The translations under genes and the position numbers were made by a program. The notes below the pieces were generated by a model. That model was not told where the DNA came from, did no database searches, and saw nothing but the letters and a program-made list of their open reading frames with translations. A stretch of 64,000 nucleotides of DNA from Albirhodobacter sp048262715 (GTDB lineage Bacteria; Pseudomonadota; Alphaproteobacteria; Rhodobacterales; Rhodobacteraceae): contig JBLXEV010000006.1 in the NCBI GenBank assembly GCA_048262715.1, positions 1 to 64,000 on the forward strand, in the 5' to 3' direction. Shown here one piece after another: positions 40,956 to 50,136 of this stretch (the first letter of the stretch is position 1; every line of letters starts with the position of its first letter).

Positions 40956-41875
40956 CGCTGGGATCCTTTCACGAGGATATGGCGCATCCGATCGGAGATT
41001 TGGTCGATCACAACAATCGCGAGGAACAACAGCGCAAAAATGCCGACAACCTGATCATACCGCCCCTGCCCCCATTGCATCGCGATCTTGAGGTCATAAC
41101 CAAGCCCGCCCGAGCCAACGAAACCAAGGATGGCCGAGGCGCGCACGTTGATTTCCAACCGCAACAGCGCATAGGAAATCCAGTTTGGCGCGACCTGCGG
41201 GATCACCCCCAAGAGCATCTGCTGCGTCCAAGAGGCCCCGACAGAGGCGAGGCCTTCCATCGGTTTGTGATCAGCGTTCTCCGCCACTTCGGAGAACAGC
41301 TTGCCAAGCGCCCCTGCCGTATGCAGCGCAATCGCGATCACCGCAGGCACCGGCCCGCCGCCCAGCACAAAGATCAACACCAGCGCGATGATCAATTCGG
41401 GCACCGCGCGCAGCACATCCGTCAGCCGCCGGAACACCGGGATCAGCGCAGGCCAGCGCGCCAATCCGCGCGTGGCAAACAGCGACAGAACGCAGGCCAC
41501 CAAACCGCCCAAAAGCGTGGAGACGGCGGCAATGTTGAGGGTCTCGATCAGCGAGGGGATATGCTCGACGAAAATACCGGGCAATAGCGCGCGCTTCTCC
41601 CATGCCTCCGCCAGAACCTCGGCGGGGAAATCGAAAACGCTGGTGATGCCATGCCAGAACCCACCCGCGTTCCGGCCCTCGGCGATCTCCCATCCCGAGG
41701 CGAAAATCGCCACGAAGAAGATCAGCAGCACCCCGCCGTAAAGGCGCTTTTTGCGCACCATTCCAAGGTAGCTCTCGCGCAGCTCGACAGGGGATTGGGG
41801 GGATTGCGGCGCAGGATGGGGCGCAGGATGGGACGCCGGATGCGACGCCGAATGGGACGCGGAGAGATCAGTCAT
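40952..41875 (-). CDS. phnE: Phosphonate ABC transporter permease PhnE, short form
   Basis: The 307-residue permease begins with an unusual Ser/His/Ala/Pro-rich tail (about 5-30: SASHSASHPASHPAPHPAPQ) and then has about six membrane segments and the EAA loop VAENADHKPMEGLASVGASW. The tail is encoded by a 12-base tandem repeat and is probably cytoplasmic and flexible. GAGGTGCCC precedes the ATG at 41875. It pairs with the long PhnE whose gene overlaps its stop. A hairpin stands between it and phnD. Confidence 0.88.
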   Translation of the reverse strand: MTDLSASHSASHPASHPAPHPAPQSPQSPVELRESYLGMVRKKRLYGGVLLIFFVAIFASGWEIAEGRNAGGFWHGITSVFDFPAEVLAEAWEKRALLPGIFVEHIPSLIETLNIAAVSTLLGGLVACVLSLFATRGLARWPALIPVFRRLTDVLRAVPELIIALVLIFVLGGGPVPAVIAIALHTAGALGKLFSEVAENADHKPMEGLASVGASWTQQMLLGVIPQVAPNWISYALLRLEINVRASAILGFVGSGGLGYDLKIAMQWGQGRYDQVVGIFALLFLAIVVIDQISDRMRHILVKGSQR

Positions 41876-41910
41876 GGGCACCTCGGGGATCGGGCAAATC
41901 AGCAATGAAA

Positions 41911-41940
41911 AACCGGGCCGCAATCGCTGCGGCCCGGTTC
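41911..41940 (-). promoter_or_regulatory. Intercistronic hairpin between phnD and phnE
   Basis: AACCGGGCCGCA-ATCG-CTGCGGCCCGGTTC folds into a stable stem with no T tract. Such hairpins shield the binding-protein part of a transporter mRNA and lower expression of the permease genes after it. Confidence 0.65.
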
Positions 41941-41954
41941 TCAAGGTTTAGAGA

Positions 41955-42851
41955 TTACATGCCTTCGGACAGTTTACGCGCGGCGATGATGCCGTCGTAA
42001 TCCGAGTGCTGCACCGGCACGAAGTCTTTCGCATCGCCATGCGCCACGCCGTAAGCGCATTCCGCATCGGTTTCCCACAGATCGGCGGTCAGCTTGGTGA
42101 CCTTGTCTTTCACATCCTGCGGCAGCGCCTTACGCAGAACCATCGGGCCTTCTGGGATCAGCTTGGATTTCCAGATTTCCACGAGGTCGTTCATATCAAC
42201 CACGCCCGAATCCGCGGCTTTACGGAACGCGCCGGAGTTATAGCCGTCTTCCCAATTGCCCAGACCATCGGCCCAGCTCACGCCTGCCGCGAAATCGCCA
42301 TTCGCAACGCCAACGATGGTTTGCTCGTGACCGCCGGAGAATTTCAACTCGCCGAAATACTCATTCAGCGGGCCATAGGTTTCCGTCAGCTCAGCGCCCG
42401 GCACCAGATAGCCCGAGGTCGAGTTCGGATCGCCAAACGCGAAGACTTTGCCCTTGGCATCCTCAATCGAGGTAATGCCGCTATCGGCGCGGGCGAAGGC
42501 GAAGGAGTAATAGCCCGTCGAGCCATCGGCGTTTTGCTTGGTCAGCGCGACTTCCACCGCTTCCGGGTCGGTCAGATAGGCTTTCGCATAGCCCGAAGCG
42601 CCGAGCCAAGCCAGATCGAGCGTGCCGCCGAGCAGGCCTTGGATAACGCCGTCATAATCGGCAGGGGTGAACATTTTCACCGGAACGCCGAGCGCTTCTT
42701 CGATCTTCGCGCGGTAGCACTCGTTGGAGGAAGCGCGGTCCTGCGCATTCTCGCCACCCAGCACGCCAACGTTGAATTCGGTGATCTCTTGCGCGCCGGC
42801 GACGCCAGTGAGGGCGGTGGTGAGGCCCAAGGCCAGAATCAGGTTTTTCAT
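41955..42851 (-). CDS. phnD: Phosphonate-binding periplasmic protein PhnD
   Basis: The 298-residue protein has a Sec signal (MKNLILALGLTTALTGVAGA, cut after AGA) and the PhnD fold: VGVLGGENAQDRASSNECYR, LDLAWLGASGYAKAY and NSTSGYLVPGAEL for ligand contact. It collects phosphonates in the periplasm and hands them to the two PhnE permeases. The gene lies between phnC and the phnE genes; the hairpin after it should keep its mRNA more stable than the permease part. Confidence 0.94.
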   Translation of the reverse strand: MKNLILALGLTTALTGVAGAQEITEFNVGVLGGENAQDRASSNECYRAKIEEALGVPVKMFTPADYDGVIQGLLGGTLDLAWLGASGYAKAYLTDPEAVEVALTKQNADGSTGYYSFAFARADSGITSIEDAKGKVFAFGDPNSTSGYLVPGAELTETYGPLNEYFGELKFSGGHEQTIVGVANGDFAAGVSWADGLGNWEDGYNSGAFRKAADSGVVDMNDLVEIWKSKLIPEGPMVLRKALPQDVKDKVTKLTADLWETDAECAYGVAHGDAKDFVPVQHSDYDGIIAARKLSEGM

Positions 42852-42898
42852 AGGAACTCCATGGGGTTATTCCAGATAGGGAATGTGAGGATCATGCG

Positions 42899-43717
42899 TT
42901 AGGTGAGCATGGTTTCGGCATAGGCCAGATCCGCCGCGACATCGGAGGGCATCGCGGTCGAGGTGGCGGATTCGTTGAAGCCCGCATCCGCGCCGTAGAT
43001 ATCGCGGGCGACTCCGGTGGAGAGCTGATCGGGGGTGCCGTCAAAGACGATCCGCCCGTCGCGCATCCCGATCACGCGGTCGCAATAGCGGCGCGCGGTA
43101 TCGAGCGTGTGCAGATTGGCGATGACCATACGGCCATCCTCGACATTGATGCGCTTGAGCGTGTCCATCACGATCTGCGCATTCATCGGGTCGAGCGAGG
43201 CGATAGGTTCATCAGCCAGAATAATTTTGGGGTCTTGCATCAGCGCGCGCGCAATCGCCACCCGCTGCTGTTGCCCGCCCGAAAGCGCCTCGGCGCGTTT
43301 GGGGGCCTGTTCGGCGATCCCGAGCCGATCCAGAATATCGATGGCTTTGAGGATATCCTCGCGCGACCACATATTGAACATCGTCTGCACGGTGGAGCGG
43401 CGGTTCAGGATGCCGTGCAACACGTTGGAGACGACATCCATCCGCGGCACCAGATTGAACTGCTGGAAGATCATCGCGCATTGGCTTTGCCACGCCCGCG
43501 CCTCAGCGCCCTTCAGCGCCAGAATATCGCGGCCATCCACGAGGATCTCGCCCGAGCTGGCTTCCGTCAGGCGGTTCATCATCCGCAAGAAGGTGGATTT
43601 CCCCGCGCCTGACCGCCCGATAATGCCGACAAAGGCCGGGCGATCAATCGAGAAGCTCGCGCGGTCTACAGCGGCTTTCGATCCGAACATACGTGTAACA
43701 GTTTTTACTTCCAGCAC
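42899..43717 (-). CDS. phnC: Phosphonate ABC transporter ATPase PhnC
   Basis: The 272-residue ATPase has Walker A GRSGAGKSTFL, signature LSGGQQQRVAIARAL, Walker B ILADEPIASLD and the switch histidine in ANLHTLDTAR. It powers import of phosphonate through PhnE. It is the first gene of the unit phnC-phnD-phnE1-phnE2-acetyltransferase; a candidate Pho box is 65 bases upstream of its start. The C-terminus carries about 20 residues beyond the usual core (ESATSTAMPSDVAADLAYAE), also common in this family. Confidence 0.94.
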   Translation of the reverse strand: MLEVKTVTRMFGSKAAVDRASFSIDRPAFVGIIGRSGAGKSTFLRMMNRLTEASSGEILVDGRDILALKGAEARAWQSQCAMIFQQFNLVPRMDVVSNVLHGILNRRSTVQTMFNMWSREDILKAIDILDRLGIAEQAPKRAEALSGGQQQRVAIARALMQDPKIILADEPIASLDPMNAQIVMDTLKRINVEDGRMVIANLHTLDTARRYCDRVIGMRDGRIVFDGTPDQLSTGVARDIYGADAGFNESATSTAMPSDVAADLAYAETMLT

Positions 43718-43781
43718 AGGTCTCTCCTCGAGCAGTCCCGAGTGAGCTAGTGGCCGAATGTAAAGGTTTCAGAACGCGAGA

Positions 43782-43799
43782 ATGACCATTTTATGAATG
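43782..43799 (-). promoter_or_regulatory. Candidate Pho box upstream of phnC
   Basis: On the minus strand CATTCAT-AAAA-TGGTCAT keeps the TCAT ends and the AT-rich 4-base spacer of PhoB sites, matching 10 of 14 positions. It ends 64 bases before the phnC start. It is weaker than the two other boxes. Confidence 0.45.
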
Positions 43800-43856
43800 G
43801 ACGAAAAATCTGAGCTTTTTGCCGCAGCTTCCCGCGAGAGAGCTTTGCCTGCGCGC

Positions 43857-44615
43857 TTAGGTCACGCGGCGCAGGAAGGCTTGCGTGCGGGGATCTTGGG
43901 GATTTTCAAGAAGTTGCTTCGGCGTGCCTTGCTCGACAATGCGCCCGTCAGCCATGAAGATGATCCGGTCCGCGATCTCGCGCGCGAATTGCATCTCATG
44001 CGTGACAATCAGCATCGTCTGGCGTTTCTCTGCCACGCGGCGCATCAAATCGAGCACCTCGCCGACCCATTCAGGATCCAGTGCGGAGGTCGGCTCGTCG
44101 AACAGCATCAGATCGGCATTCAGCGCCATCGCACGGCCAATCCCGACACGCTGCTGTTGCCCGCCCGAAAGCGCGGAAGGGTAGTTATCGGCCTTATCGG
44201 CCAGCCCCGTCTCGCGCAGGATCGCCTCCGCGCGGGCGTTCGCCTCGGCCTTGGGCAGGCCCTGCACGGTGATCAGCGCCTGGGTGATATTCTCGCGCGC
44301 GGTCTTATTGGCAAAGAGCGCGTAATTCTGGAATACGAACGCCGTGCGCCGCCGCAGCGCCAAAATCTCCGCCCGGCTGGCGCTCTCGGCTTGCACCCTC
44401 AGATCCCCAACACGGATCGTCCCGCTGTCAGGCCGATCCAGAAAGTTGAGGGTGCGCAGCAGGGTCGATTTCCCCGTGCCGGAAGGGCCGATGACAACCA
44501 CGCGCTCGCCATGCGCGATCTCCAGCGAGATATCTTTCAGGACCGCTGTCGCGCCGAAGGATTTGTTGAGATTGGCGATGGAAATGCCGGACGAAACAGC
44601 CGTGGAAGTTGTCAT
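43857..44615 (-). CDS. Polar amino acid ABC transporter ATPase
   Basis: The 252-residue ATPase is of the GlnQ/TcyC class: Walker A GPSGTGKSTLL, signature LSGGQQQRVGIGRAM, Walker B LMLFDEPTSALDPE and VTHEMQFAREIADR. It energises uptake of a polar amino acid. It overlaps the permease gene by four bases (ATGA). The unit is binding protein, permease, ATPase. The best-matching class imports cystine or another sulfur or polar amino acid, but the ligand is not proven. Confidence 0.9.
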   Translation of the reverse strand: MTTSTAVSSGISIANLNKSFGATAVLKDISLEIAHGERVVVIGPSGTGKSTLLRTLNFLDRPDSGTIRVGDLRVQAESASRAEILALRRRTAFVFQNYALFANKTARENITQALITVQGLPKAEANARAEAILRETGLADKADNYPSALSGGQQQRVGIGRAMALNADLMLFDEPTSALDPEWVGEVLDLMRRVAEKRQTMLIVTHEMQFAREIADRIIFMADGRIVEQGTPKQLLENPQDPRTQAFLRRVT

Positions 44616-45286
44616 CTTGCATGCGCCTTGTTCAAATAGATCTCAAGATGGCGCTGCGCATAGGCCAGCACCTCGACCATGATCCAGTAAATCGCGGCGA
44701 CCACGAGGAAGGCCTCGAAATAAAGGAAACTCCCCGCCGCTTCTTTTTGCGTCGCCCCCATCAATTCGGTGACCCCCAAGGTGAAGGCGAGTGAGGTGCC
44801 TTTGATCATATCAATGAAATAGTTGACCAAAGTCGGCGCGGCCACGCGGGCGGCTTGCGGCAAGATGATTTGCCGCATCATCTGGCCCTGCGTCATCCCC
44901 ACCGCCTGCGCCGCCTCCCATTGGCTGCGATCCACACCCAAAATCGCGGCGCGGATGCTCTCGGCCATATAGGCGGAGAAGTGCAGCGTCAGCCCCATGA
45001 TCGTGGCGGTGACGCCGTTGATGCTGGTCAGGAACGACAGCATCTGTGGCAGGCCGTAGTAGAACAAGAACAGCTGCACCAAGAGCGGCGTGCCGCGAAA
45101 GAAGCTGATGAACAAGCGCACAAAATGATCAAGGACGGGGATGCGGAACACCCGCTCTACCGCCATGATCGAGGCCAAAACCAGCGCGCAGGCCATGCCC
45201 ACCAGCGCCATGAACAGCGTCAGCGGAACATAGCCCAGCAAAACGGGCACCAAACTCGCCATATAGTCCAGATCCAGTGCCCGCAT
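44612..45286 (-). CDS. Polar amino acid ABC transporter permease
   Basis: The 224-residue inner-membrane protein has about five membrane segments, with SFFRGTPLLVQLFLFYYGLP and the EAA loop RSQWEAAQAVGMTQGQMMRQ typical of HisM/TcyB permeases. It probably forms a homodimer, since only one permease gene is present. It begins four bases after the binding-protein stop. Confidence 0.9.
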   Translation of the reverse strand: MRALDLDYMASLVPVLLGYVPLTLFMALVGMACALVLASIMAVERVFRIPVLDHFVRLFISFFRGTPLLVQLFLFYYGLPQMLSFLTSINGVTATIMGLTLHFSAYMAESIRAAILGVDRSQWEAAQAVGMTQGQMMRQIILPQAARVAAPTLVNYFIDMIKGTSLAFTLGVTELMGATQKEAAGSFLYFEAFLVVAAIYWIMVEVLAYAQRHLEIYLNKAHAR

Positions 45287-45290
45287 CGGA

Positions 45291-46058
45291 TTACTCAGCC
45301 GCCGTCGTGATATCCGCGCCGAACCATTTCTGCGAGATTTCGGCCAAGGTGCCGTTCTCTTTCAGCTTGGTGATCGCCGCATCAACCTTATCGCGCTGCG
45401 CGGTGCCCGCCGCATCGTTGCGGAACGGCAGCGCGTTGTGGATTTCGCTGAACGGTTTGCCCGCCAGCGCCAGCGGCAGCGGGCTTTCCTTGATCAATTG
45501 CGCCGAGGAGACGCGGTCCATCACGAAAGCATCCACACGCCCCAGCGCGGTATCCTGCGCGATATTGCTTTCATAGGTGCGCACGTCGATCTCGGCCGCA
45601 TTGGGCAGCGCGCCCAGCAATTCCTCGAAGTTCGAACCGAGATTCACCGCCACTTTCTTGCCGCTCAACGACTCAGGGCCGGTGATCGTCTCCTCATTGC
45701 CTTTCTTAACAACGACTTGCGCGCCGTCATAAACGTAGGGCTGCGAGAAGGCGAATTTCGCCTCGCGCTCAGGCGTCACGGTGATCTGGTTGGCGACCGT
45801 ATCAATCCGGCCCGATTCAAGCGCGCCGATCAGGCCCGAGAACGACATGGTGACGAAATTCACATCATCGCCCGTCTCGGCGGCAATCGCGTTAATGAAA
45901 TCCACTTCGAAGCCTTGCAGCTTATCGAGCTTGACGAAAGTGAAGGGGAAATACCCGCCCGACATCCCCACGTTGAGGGTCTCGGCCTGCGCCGACGTGA
46001 GCGAGGTCGTGAAGGTGGTGGCCAAGGCAAGCGCTGCAATCGCGAGTGATTTTTTCAT
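45291..46058 (-). CDS. Polar amino acid (cystine-type) periplasmic binding protein
   Basis: The 255-residue protein has a Sec signal (MKKSLAIAALALATTFTTSL to SAQA) and the class 3 binding-protein fold, with SGGYFPFTFVKLDKLQGFEV, TVANQITVTPEREAKFAFSQ and VNLGSNFEELL. Family resemblance is to TcyA/FliY cystine-binding proteins. The ATG at 46058 has GGAGA seven bases upstream, so the longer frame from 46085 is rejected. First gene of the three-gene import unit. Confidence 0.87.
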   Translation of the reverse strand: MKKSLAIAALALATTFTTSLTSAQAETLNVGMSGGYFPFTFVKLDKLQGFEVDFINAIAAETGDDVNFVTMSFSGLIGALESGRIDTVANQITVTPEREAKFAFSQPYVYDGAQVVVKKGNEETITGPESLSGKKVAVNLGSNFEELLGALPNAAEIDVRTYESNIAQDTALGRVDAFVMDRVSSAQLIKESPLPLALAGKPFSEIHNALPFRNDAAGTAQRDKVDAAITKLKENGTLAEISQKWFGADITTAAE

Positions 46059-46315
46059 GATCGTCTCCATTCTGTTGCCTAGCAAATAACATGGCAGGAG
46101 CGGGCTTCAATGGGGGCCCCGACGGGAAGGTCTGCTGTGGTGCGCGCACAGCGAGGATCGAAAAATTGTTCCACGTAAGACCGATTTGCCAGACCAGAGT
46201 GACGGCGTTTCTGGCTTGCGTAAATGGGCAAGTGCAGGCGCAGAGGCCGAAAATGGCCGCCGCGCACGCCAATGCGGGCCGAACGAAAGAAGATAGGGAG
46301 GCGCGGGACGCGGCG

Positions 46316-47572
46316 TCAGCCGTCCGCCAGATCGGCCTCCAGTGACAAAGCCGCGCCCAAAAGCGCCTCATCCTGCCCGCCCGCGCCCGTGAGCATCGCA
46401 CCGATCAAGCCCGCTCCCTGCCCGAACGGCAGGCTGATGCTGCAGCCGTCCATGACATTGGCGAGGCTGGTATTGCGCAAGGCCAGCAGGTTCAGGCGGG
46501 CAAAGCCCTCCTCCGTCGCCACATCCGCAAAGCGCGGTGGCTGGATCGCGACCGTGGGCATGAGCAGCAAAGCCGCGCCCAGTTGCGCGCGAAACTCGGT
46601 GATCATCTCGGCGCGGCGCGCGCAGGTCTCCGCAAATTCCGCCTCCGAGACCTCGCCCCCGCGCATCATCCGTTGGCGCACGCGCAGATCCATCTTTGCG
46701 CCGTGCGCCTCAACGCGCGGGCCAAACCGGCGCAGGCTCTCGACCGCGCTAAACTGCCAGACGGGCAAGCTCGGATAGCGGGCCAGCACCGGAAGATCGG
46801 CCTCGGTAACCTGCCAGCCTTTCGCCTCCAAAAGCCGACGCAGCGCGGCGAAGCCTTGCGCCACCACCGGATCAAGATCGCTCATCCCGAAATTCTTCGG
46901 CACGATCAGCTCGCGCCGTTCTGCGGGCAAATCCGCGACCGCACGCCCTGCCATCACCTGCCACGCGGCAGCGCAGCCCGCCACATCGCGCGCCATCGGC
47001 CCCGCACTGTCCAAGCTCTCCGAGAGCGGCATCGCCCCTGTGAGCGGCACGGACGCCTGCGTCGGCTTGAACCCTGTGATCCCGCAAAACGCCGCCGGAA
47101 TGCGCAGCGATCCGCCCGTGTCACTCCCCAGCGCGATGTCGGCCAGCCCTGCCGCGACCGACACCGCGCCGCCCGAACTCGATCCCCCCGGAATACATCC
47201 CGCAAACAGCGGGTTCTCCGGCGTTCCATCATGCGGGTTCAGCCCGAGACCGGAATAGGCCAACTCCGTCATCGTGGTACGCCCGATCATCCGCGCCCCC
47301 GCCGCCCGCAGCCGCGCCACCGCAACCGCATCCATAGTGGCGGGCGCGGTATCGTCTAGAATCGGGCTGCCAGAACGGGTCACCTGCCCCGCCACATCGA
47401 ACAGATCCTTGACCGAGAGCACCTTGCCCGCCAGCGGCCCCGCCCGCCCTGCATCCTGCGCGAAGGCCTCGGGAGTCAACCGTGTGAACACATGCGGGAT
47501 CTTGGCGGCGCGCGCCAAAAGCTCCGCGTCATGCGCGGCTTGGGTCTCTGTGGGGGATGGGATTTGGGTCAT
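46316..47572 (-). CDS. Amidase signature family hydrolase
   Basis: The 418-residue enzyme shows the Ser-cisSer-Lys triad: a lysine in LSVKDLFD (about 54), and the serines in GGSSSGGAVSVAAG and GSDTGGSLRIPAAFCG. It cleaves an amide bond; substrates range from amino-acid amides to aryl amides. The C-terminal half is as long as in other family members. It stands upstream of the amino-acid transporter unit on the same strand, 257 bases away, which hints that the released acid or amine could be a transport substrate, but this is inference. Confidence 0.87.
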   Translation of the reverse strand: MTQIPSPTETQAAHDAELLARAAKIPHVFTRLTPEAFAQDAGRAGPLAGKVLSVKDLFDVAGQVTRSGSPILDDTAPATMDAVAVARLRAAGARMIGRTTMTELAYSGLGLNPHDGTPENPLFAGCIPGGSSSGGAVSVAAGLADIALGSDTGGSLRIPAAFCGITGFKPTQASVPLTGAMPLSESLDSAGPMARDVAGCAAAWQVMAGRAVADLPAERRELIVPKNFGMSDLDPVVAQGFAALRRLLEAKGWQVTEADLPVLARYPSLPVWQFSAVESLRRFGPRVEAHGAKMDLRVRQRMMRGGEVSEAEFAETCARRAEMITEFRAQLGAALLLMPTVAIQPPRFADVATEEGFARLNLLALRNTSLANVMDGCSISLPFGQGAGLIGAMLTGAGGQDEALLGAALSLEADLADG

Positions 47573-47729
47573 AGGGCCACCAAAATTACGTCACACATCG
47601 TTTGTCGGGATGTCGCCTTTTCGGCGCGCCTGTGTCAACCGCTTCCCGCCCCCGCCCGCCTGCGTCCCACCTGCGCTTGCCCGCATAGCCTCGCTTGAGT
47701 TGCGCGCGGCAGCGTGTCAGGGTGCGCGG

Positions 47730-48800
47730 ATGCGTATCCTTGCCGTTCTCACCGTCAAAAACGAAGCCCCGTTCCTGATCGAATGGCTGGCCCATCACCG
47801 CACGATCGGGTTCACGGATTTTCTCGTGTTCTCAAATGATTGCACGGATGGCACTGATCTGATGCTGGAGCGGTTGCAGGCGCTCGGCTGGCTCACCCAT
47901 ATCCGCCAAACGGGGCCGTTCGAGGAGGGGCCGCAATGGGCCGCCCTGAAGGCCGCCGATAAGCACCCATTGGTGGCGGCGGATTGGATTTTGGTCTGCG
48001 ATATTGATGAATTCGTCAATATCCACGCGGGCGATGGCAGCCTGAGCGCGCTATTTGCCGCCCTGCCCGAGGCGACAGCAATCCCGCTGACATGGCGGCT
48101 GTTTGGCAATGCCGGTGTGATCGCGTTTTCCGATCAGCCCGTCACCGCAGAATTTACCCGCGCGGCCCCCGCGATCATGGGGTGGCCGTGGCGGGCGGCC
48201 CTGTTCAAGACGCTGTTTCGCAATGATGGTACCTATCGCAAGCTCGGCGTTCATCGCCCGCGCGCGCCCGATAAGGCTCGGCTGGCACAGGCGCGCTGGT
48301 TTGACGGCTCTGGCCGCCCCCTCGACGGAGCCTTCCTCAATGCGCGGATCTTTTCCGATTTCGGGCAAGACAATTACCAGATTATTCAGTTGAACCATTA
48401 CGCCCTCGGCGCGATGGAAAGCTATATTCTCAAATGTGACCGAGGCCGCGCCAACCGCGCCGCCTCCACCTTTGATATGTCCTATTGGGTGGAGCGCAAT
48501 TTCGCCGCCGTGGAAGACATCACGATCCGGCGCATCACCGAGCGCGCCGCCCCGTTGCGCGCGGAATTGATGGCGGATCCCGAGCTCGGCCCGCTCCATC
48601 TCAAGGCGATTGCCTGGCGGCGCGCGCGGTTTGCAGCCCTGATGCTGGAGGAACCCTTCCGCGCGCTGTTTGGCCGTCTGCTGCTCTGCCCGCCCTCCGA
48701 ACCGCTGTCCCCTGAAGCGGCCAAGCGGATGATGCGCTACGGGATGTTGGCCCGCGCCGCCAAGGATGACGCCAATGCGGAACGCCCCGAGACGGCGTGA
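47730..48800 (+). CDS. Glycosyltransferase family 2-like (Glyco_tranf_2_4)
   Basis: The 356-residue protein starts MRILAVLTVKNEAPFLIEWL, followed by ANDCTDGTD-type and DWILVCDIDEFVN (the DxD metal site), the signs of this glycosyltransferase family. Activity and acceptor are unknown; the family often occurs near surface polysaccharide genes. The frame is open further upstream (to 47274), but that part overlaps the amidase gene and lacks the motif, so the ATG at 47730 is used. It stands alone. Confidence 0.8.
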   Translation: MRILAVLTVKNEAPFLIEWLAHHRTIGFTDFLVFSNDCTDGTDLMLERLQALGWLTHIRQTGPFEEGPQWAALKAADKHPLVAADWILVCDIDEFVNIHAGDGSLSALFAALPEATAIPLTWRLFGNAGVIAFSDQPVTAEFTRAAPAIMGWPWRAALFKTLFRNDGTYRKLGVHRPRAPDKARLAQARWFDGSGRPLDGAFLNARIFSDFGQDNYQIIQLNHYALGAMESYILKCDRGRANRAASTFDMSYWVERNFAAVEDITIRRITERAAPLRAELMADPELGPLHLKAIAWRRARFAALMLEEPFRALFGRLLLCPPSEPLSPEAAKRMMRYGMLARAAKDDANAERPETA

Positions 48801-49012
48801 GCGCGCAAGATTGACCATGATGCGGAAACAATCACCACACAAGTTCATGATTGTCACCTAAACCTATGGTTTGCCTCACAATTGGCACAAAGCCTGCCTA
48901 TTTCTGCTCGCTTCCCAAGATGATATGGTGACCATTAAAACGTGCCCGATGCAGATCGCATTTCTTTCATGGTGCCCAAAGATATTTCTCGCCCGACGTT
49001 TTGGAGGAAGAC

Positions 49013-49996
49013 ATGCAAGTGACCCAGCCCCATCACCAAGAGAGCACAGGCCCCGCCGTGATCGAACGCGACCCGAATGAGACCGCGTGGTGGGATAGCT
49101 TGGAGTTGATTGGCGATGACGCGGGCTATTACGAGCCTTTGGGCGCGCGCCATGCTGCGTTCTTTTCTGATCAAGGGCCGACACTGCTCGTCAGCTTTGA
49201 GCGCGCCGAAGATATTCGTGCCAGCGCCGCGGATCAGTTGCCAATGGCCTTCGGCCTCACCAAGCCGCAGGGCTGGTCCTCGCTGACGCTGATTTGCGAT
49301 GGCGATACATGGTATCGCGATCCCGCCGTCTATGCGTATTTTGATCGCCTCGTGGATGACGCCTTCTTTGAGGATTTCGATCGGGTAGTGTTTTATGGCG
49401 CGGGCGCTTGCGGCTATGCGGCGGCGGCCTTCTCCGTCGCGGCGCCCGGGGCGACGGTGATCGCGCTGCAACCACAGGCGACGCTGGATCCACGCGTGGC
49501 GGGCTGGGATCAGCGCTTCTTGGAACACCGCCGGACCTCCTTCACCGATCGCTACGGGTTTGCGCCTGATATGCTGGAGGGCGCGGGCCACGGATTCGTT
49601 CTCTATGATCCGTCACAGGTAATGGATGCGATGCAGGCGGCCCTTTTCACCCGCCCCTATGTCACACAGCTTCCCTGCCCCTATATCGGCGCGCGGATCG
49701 AGCAGATCTTTACCGAGATGGGAATCCTGACACCGATGCTGGAGGCCGCCTGTCAGGGCACGTTCTCGGCGGCGACTTTCTGGAGCCTCTACCGCGCGCG
49801 CCGCAACGCGCCGCGCTACCTGCGCGGATTGGCGGCGGTGCTCGATCAACGTGAGCGCCCCTTCCTCACCGCAATCCTCTGCCGCAACGCGGTAGCACGT
49901 CTCAACGGTCCGCGATTCCGCGCGCGGCTGGCACAGCTGGAAGAGCAACTCGGCGCGCAAGGGATCACCCTGCCCCCGCTGCGTGAAAGCGTTTAA
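49013..49996 (+). CDS. Alpha/beta-hydrolase-like protein of unknown function
   Basis: The 327-residue protein contains the segment VVFYGAGACGYAAAAFSVAA (about 126-145), the place of the nucleophile elbow in serine hydrolases, and DPRVAGWDQRF soon after. The usual serine in G-x-S-x-G is replaced (G-A-C-G), so the protein is either inactive or uses the cysteine. It resembles uncharacterised Rhodobacterales proteins that are sometimes labelled PAPS reductase, but no such motif is seen. GGAGG lies five bases upstream of the ATG. Confidence 0.6.
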   Translation: MQVTQPHHQESTGPAVIERDPNETAWWDSLELIGDDAGYYEPLGARHAAFFSDQGPTLLVSFERAEDIRASAADQLPMAFGLTKPQGWSSLTLICDGDTWYRDPAVYAYFDRLVDDAFFEDFDRVVFYGAGACGYAAAAFSVAAPGATVIALQPQATLDPRVAGWDQRFLEHRRTSFTDRYGFAPDMLEGAGHGFVLYDPSQVMDAMQAALFTRPYVTQLPCPYIGARIEQIFTEMGILTPMLEAACQGTFSAATFWSLYRARRNAPRYLRGLAAVLDQRERPFLTAILCRNAVARLNGPRFRARLAQLEEQLGAQGITLPPLRESV

Positions 49997-50045
49997 GCGC
50001 TGCGCCTCTCACCCGCTTGCCAGCTGCACACCACACGGTTTCAAC

Positions 50046-50081
50046 AAAAAGGCGCGTCCCCGTTACAGGGCCGCGCCTTTT
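50046..50081 (+). terminator. Terminator after the alpha/beta-hydrolase-like gene
   Basis: AAAAAGGCGCG-(14 bases)-CGCGCCTTTT; an A tract and a T tract flank the stem, so it can also end the convergent DUF1127 gene transcript. Confidence 0.75.
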
Positions 50082-50136
50082 GATTTTGGCCCATTCAAGG
50101 CCGGCAGATCTCAGATGAGACCTTACCCGATCCCGC

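Noticed and set aside
43857..46058. Amino-acid ABC unit as part of the phosphonate regulon
   Set aside because: It follows on the same strand but belongs to the polar amino acid class and has no Pho box or link to phosphonates.
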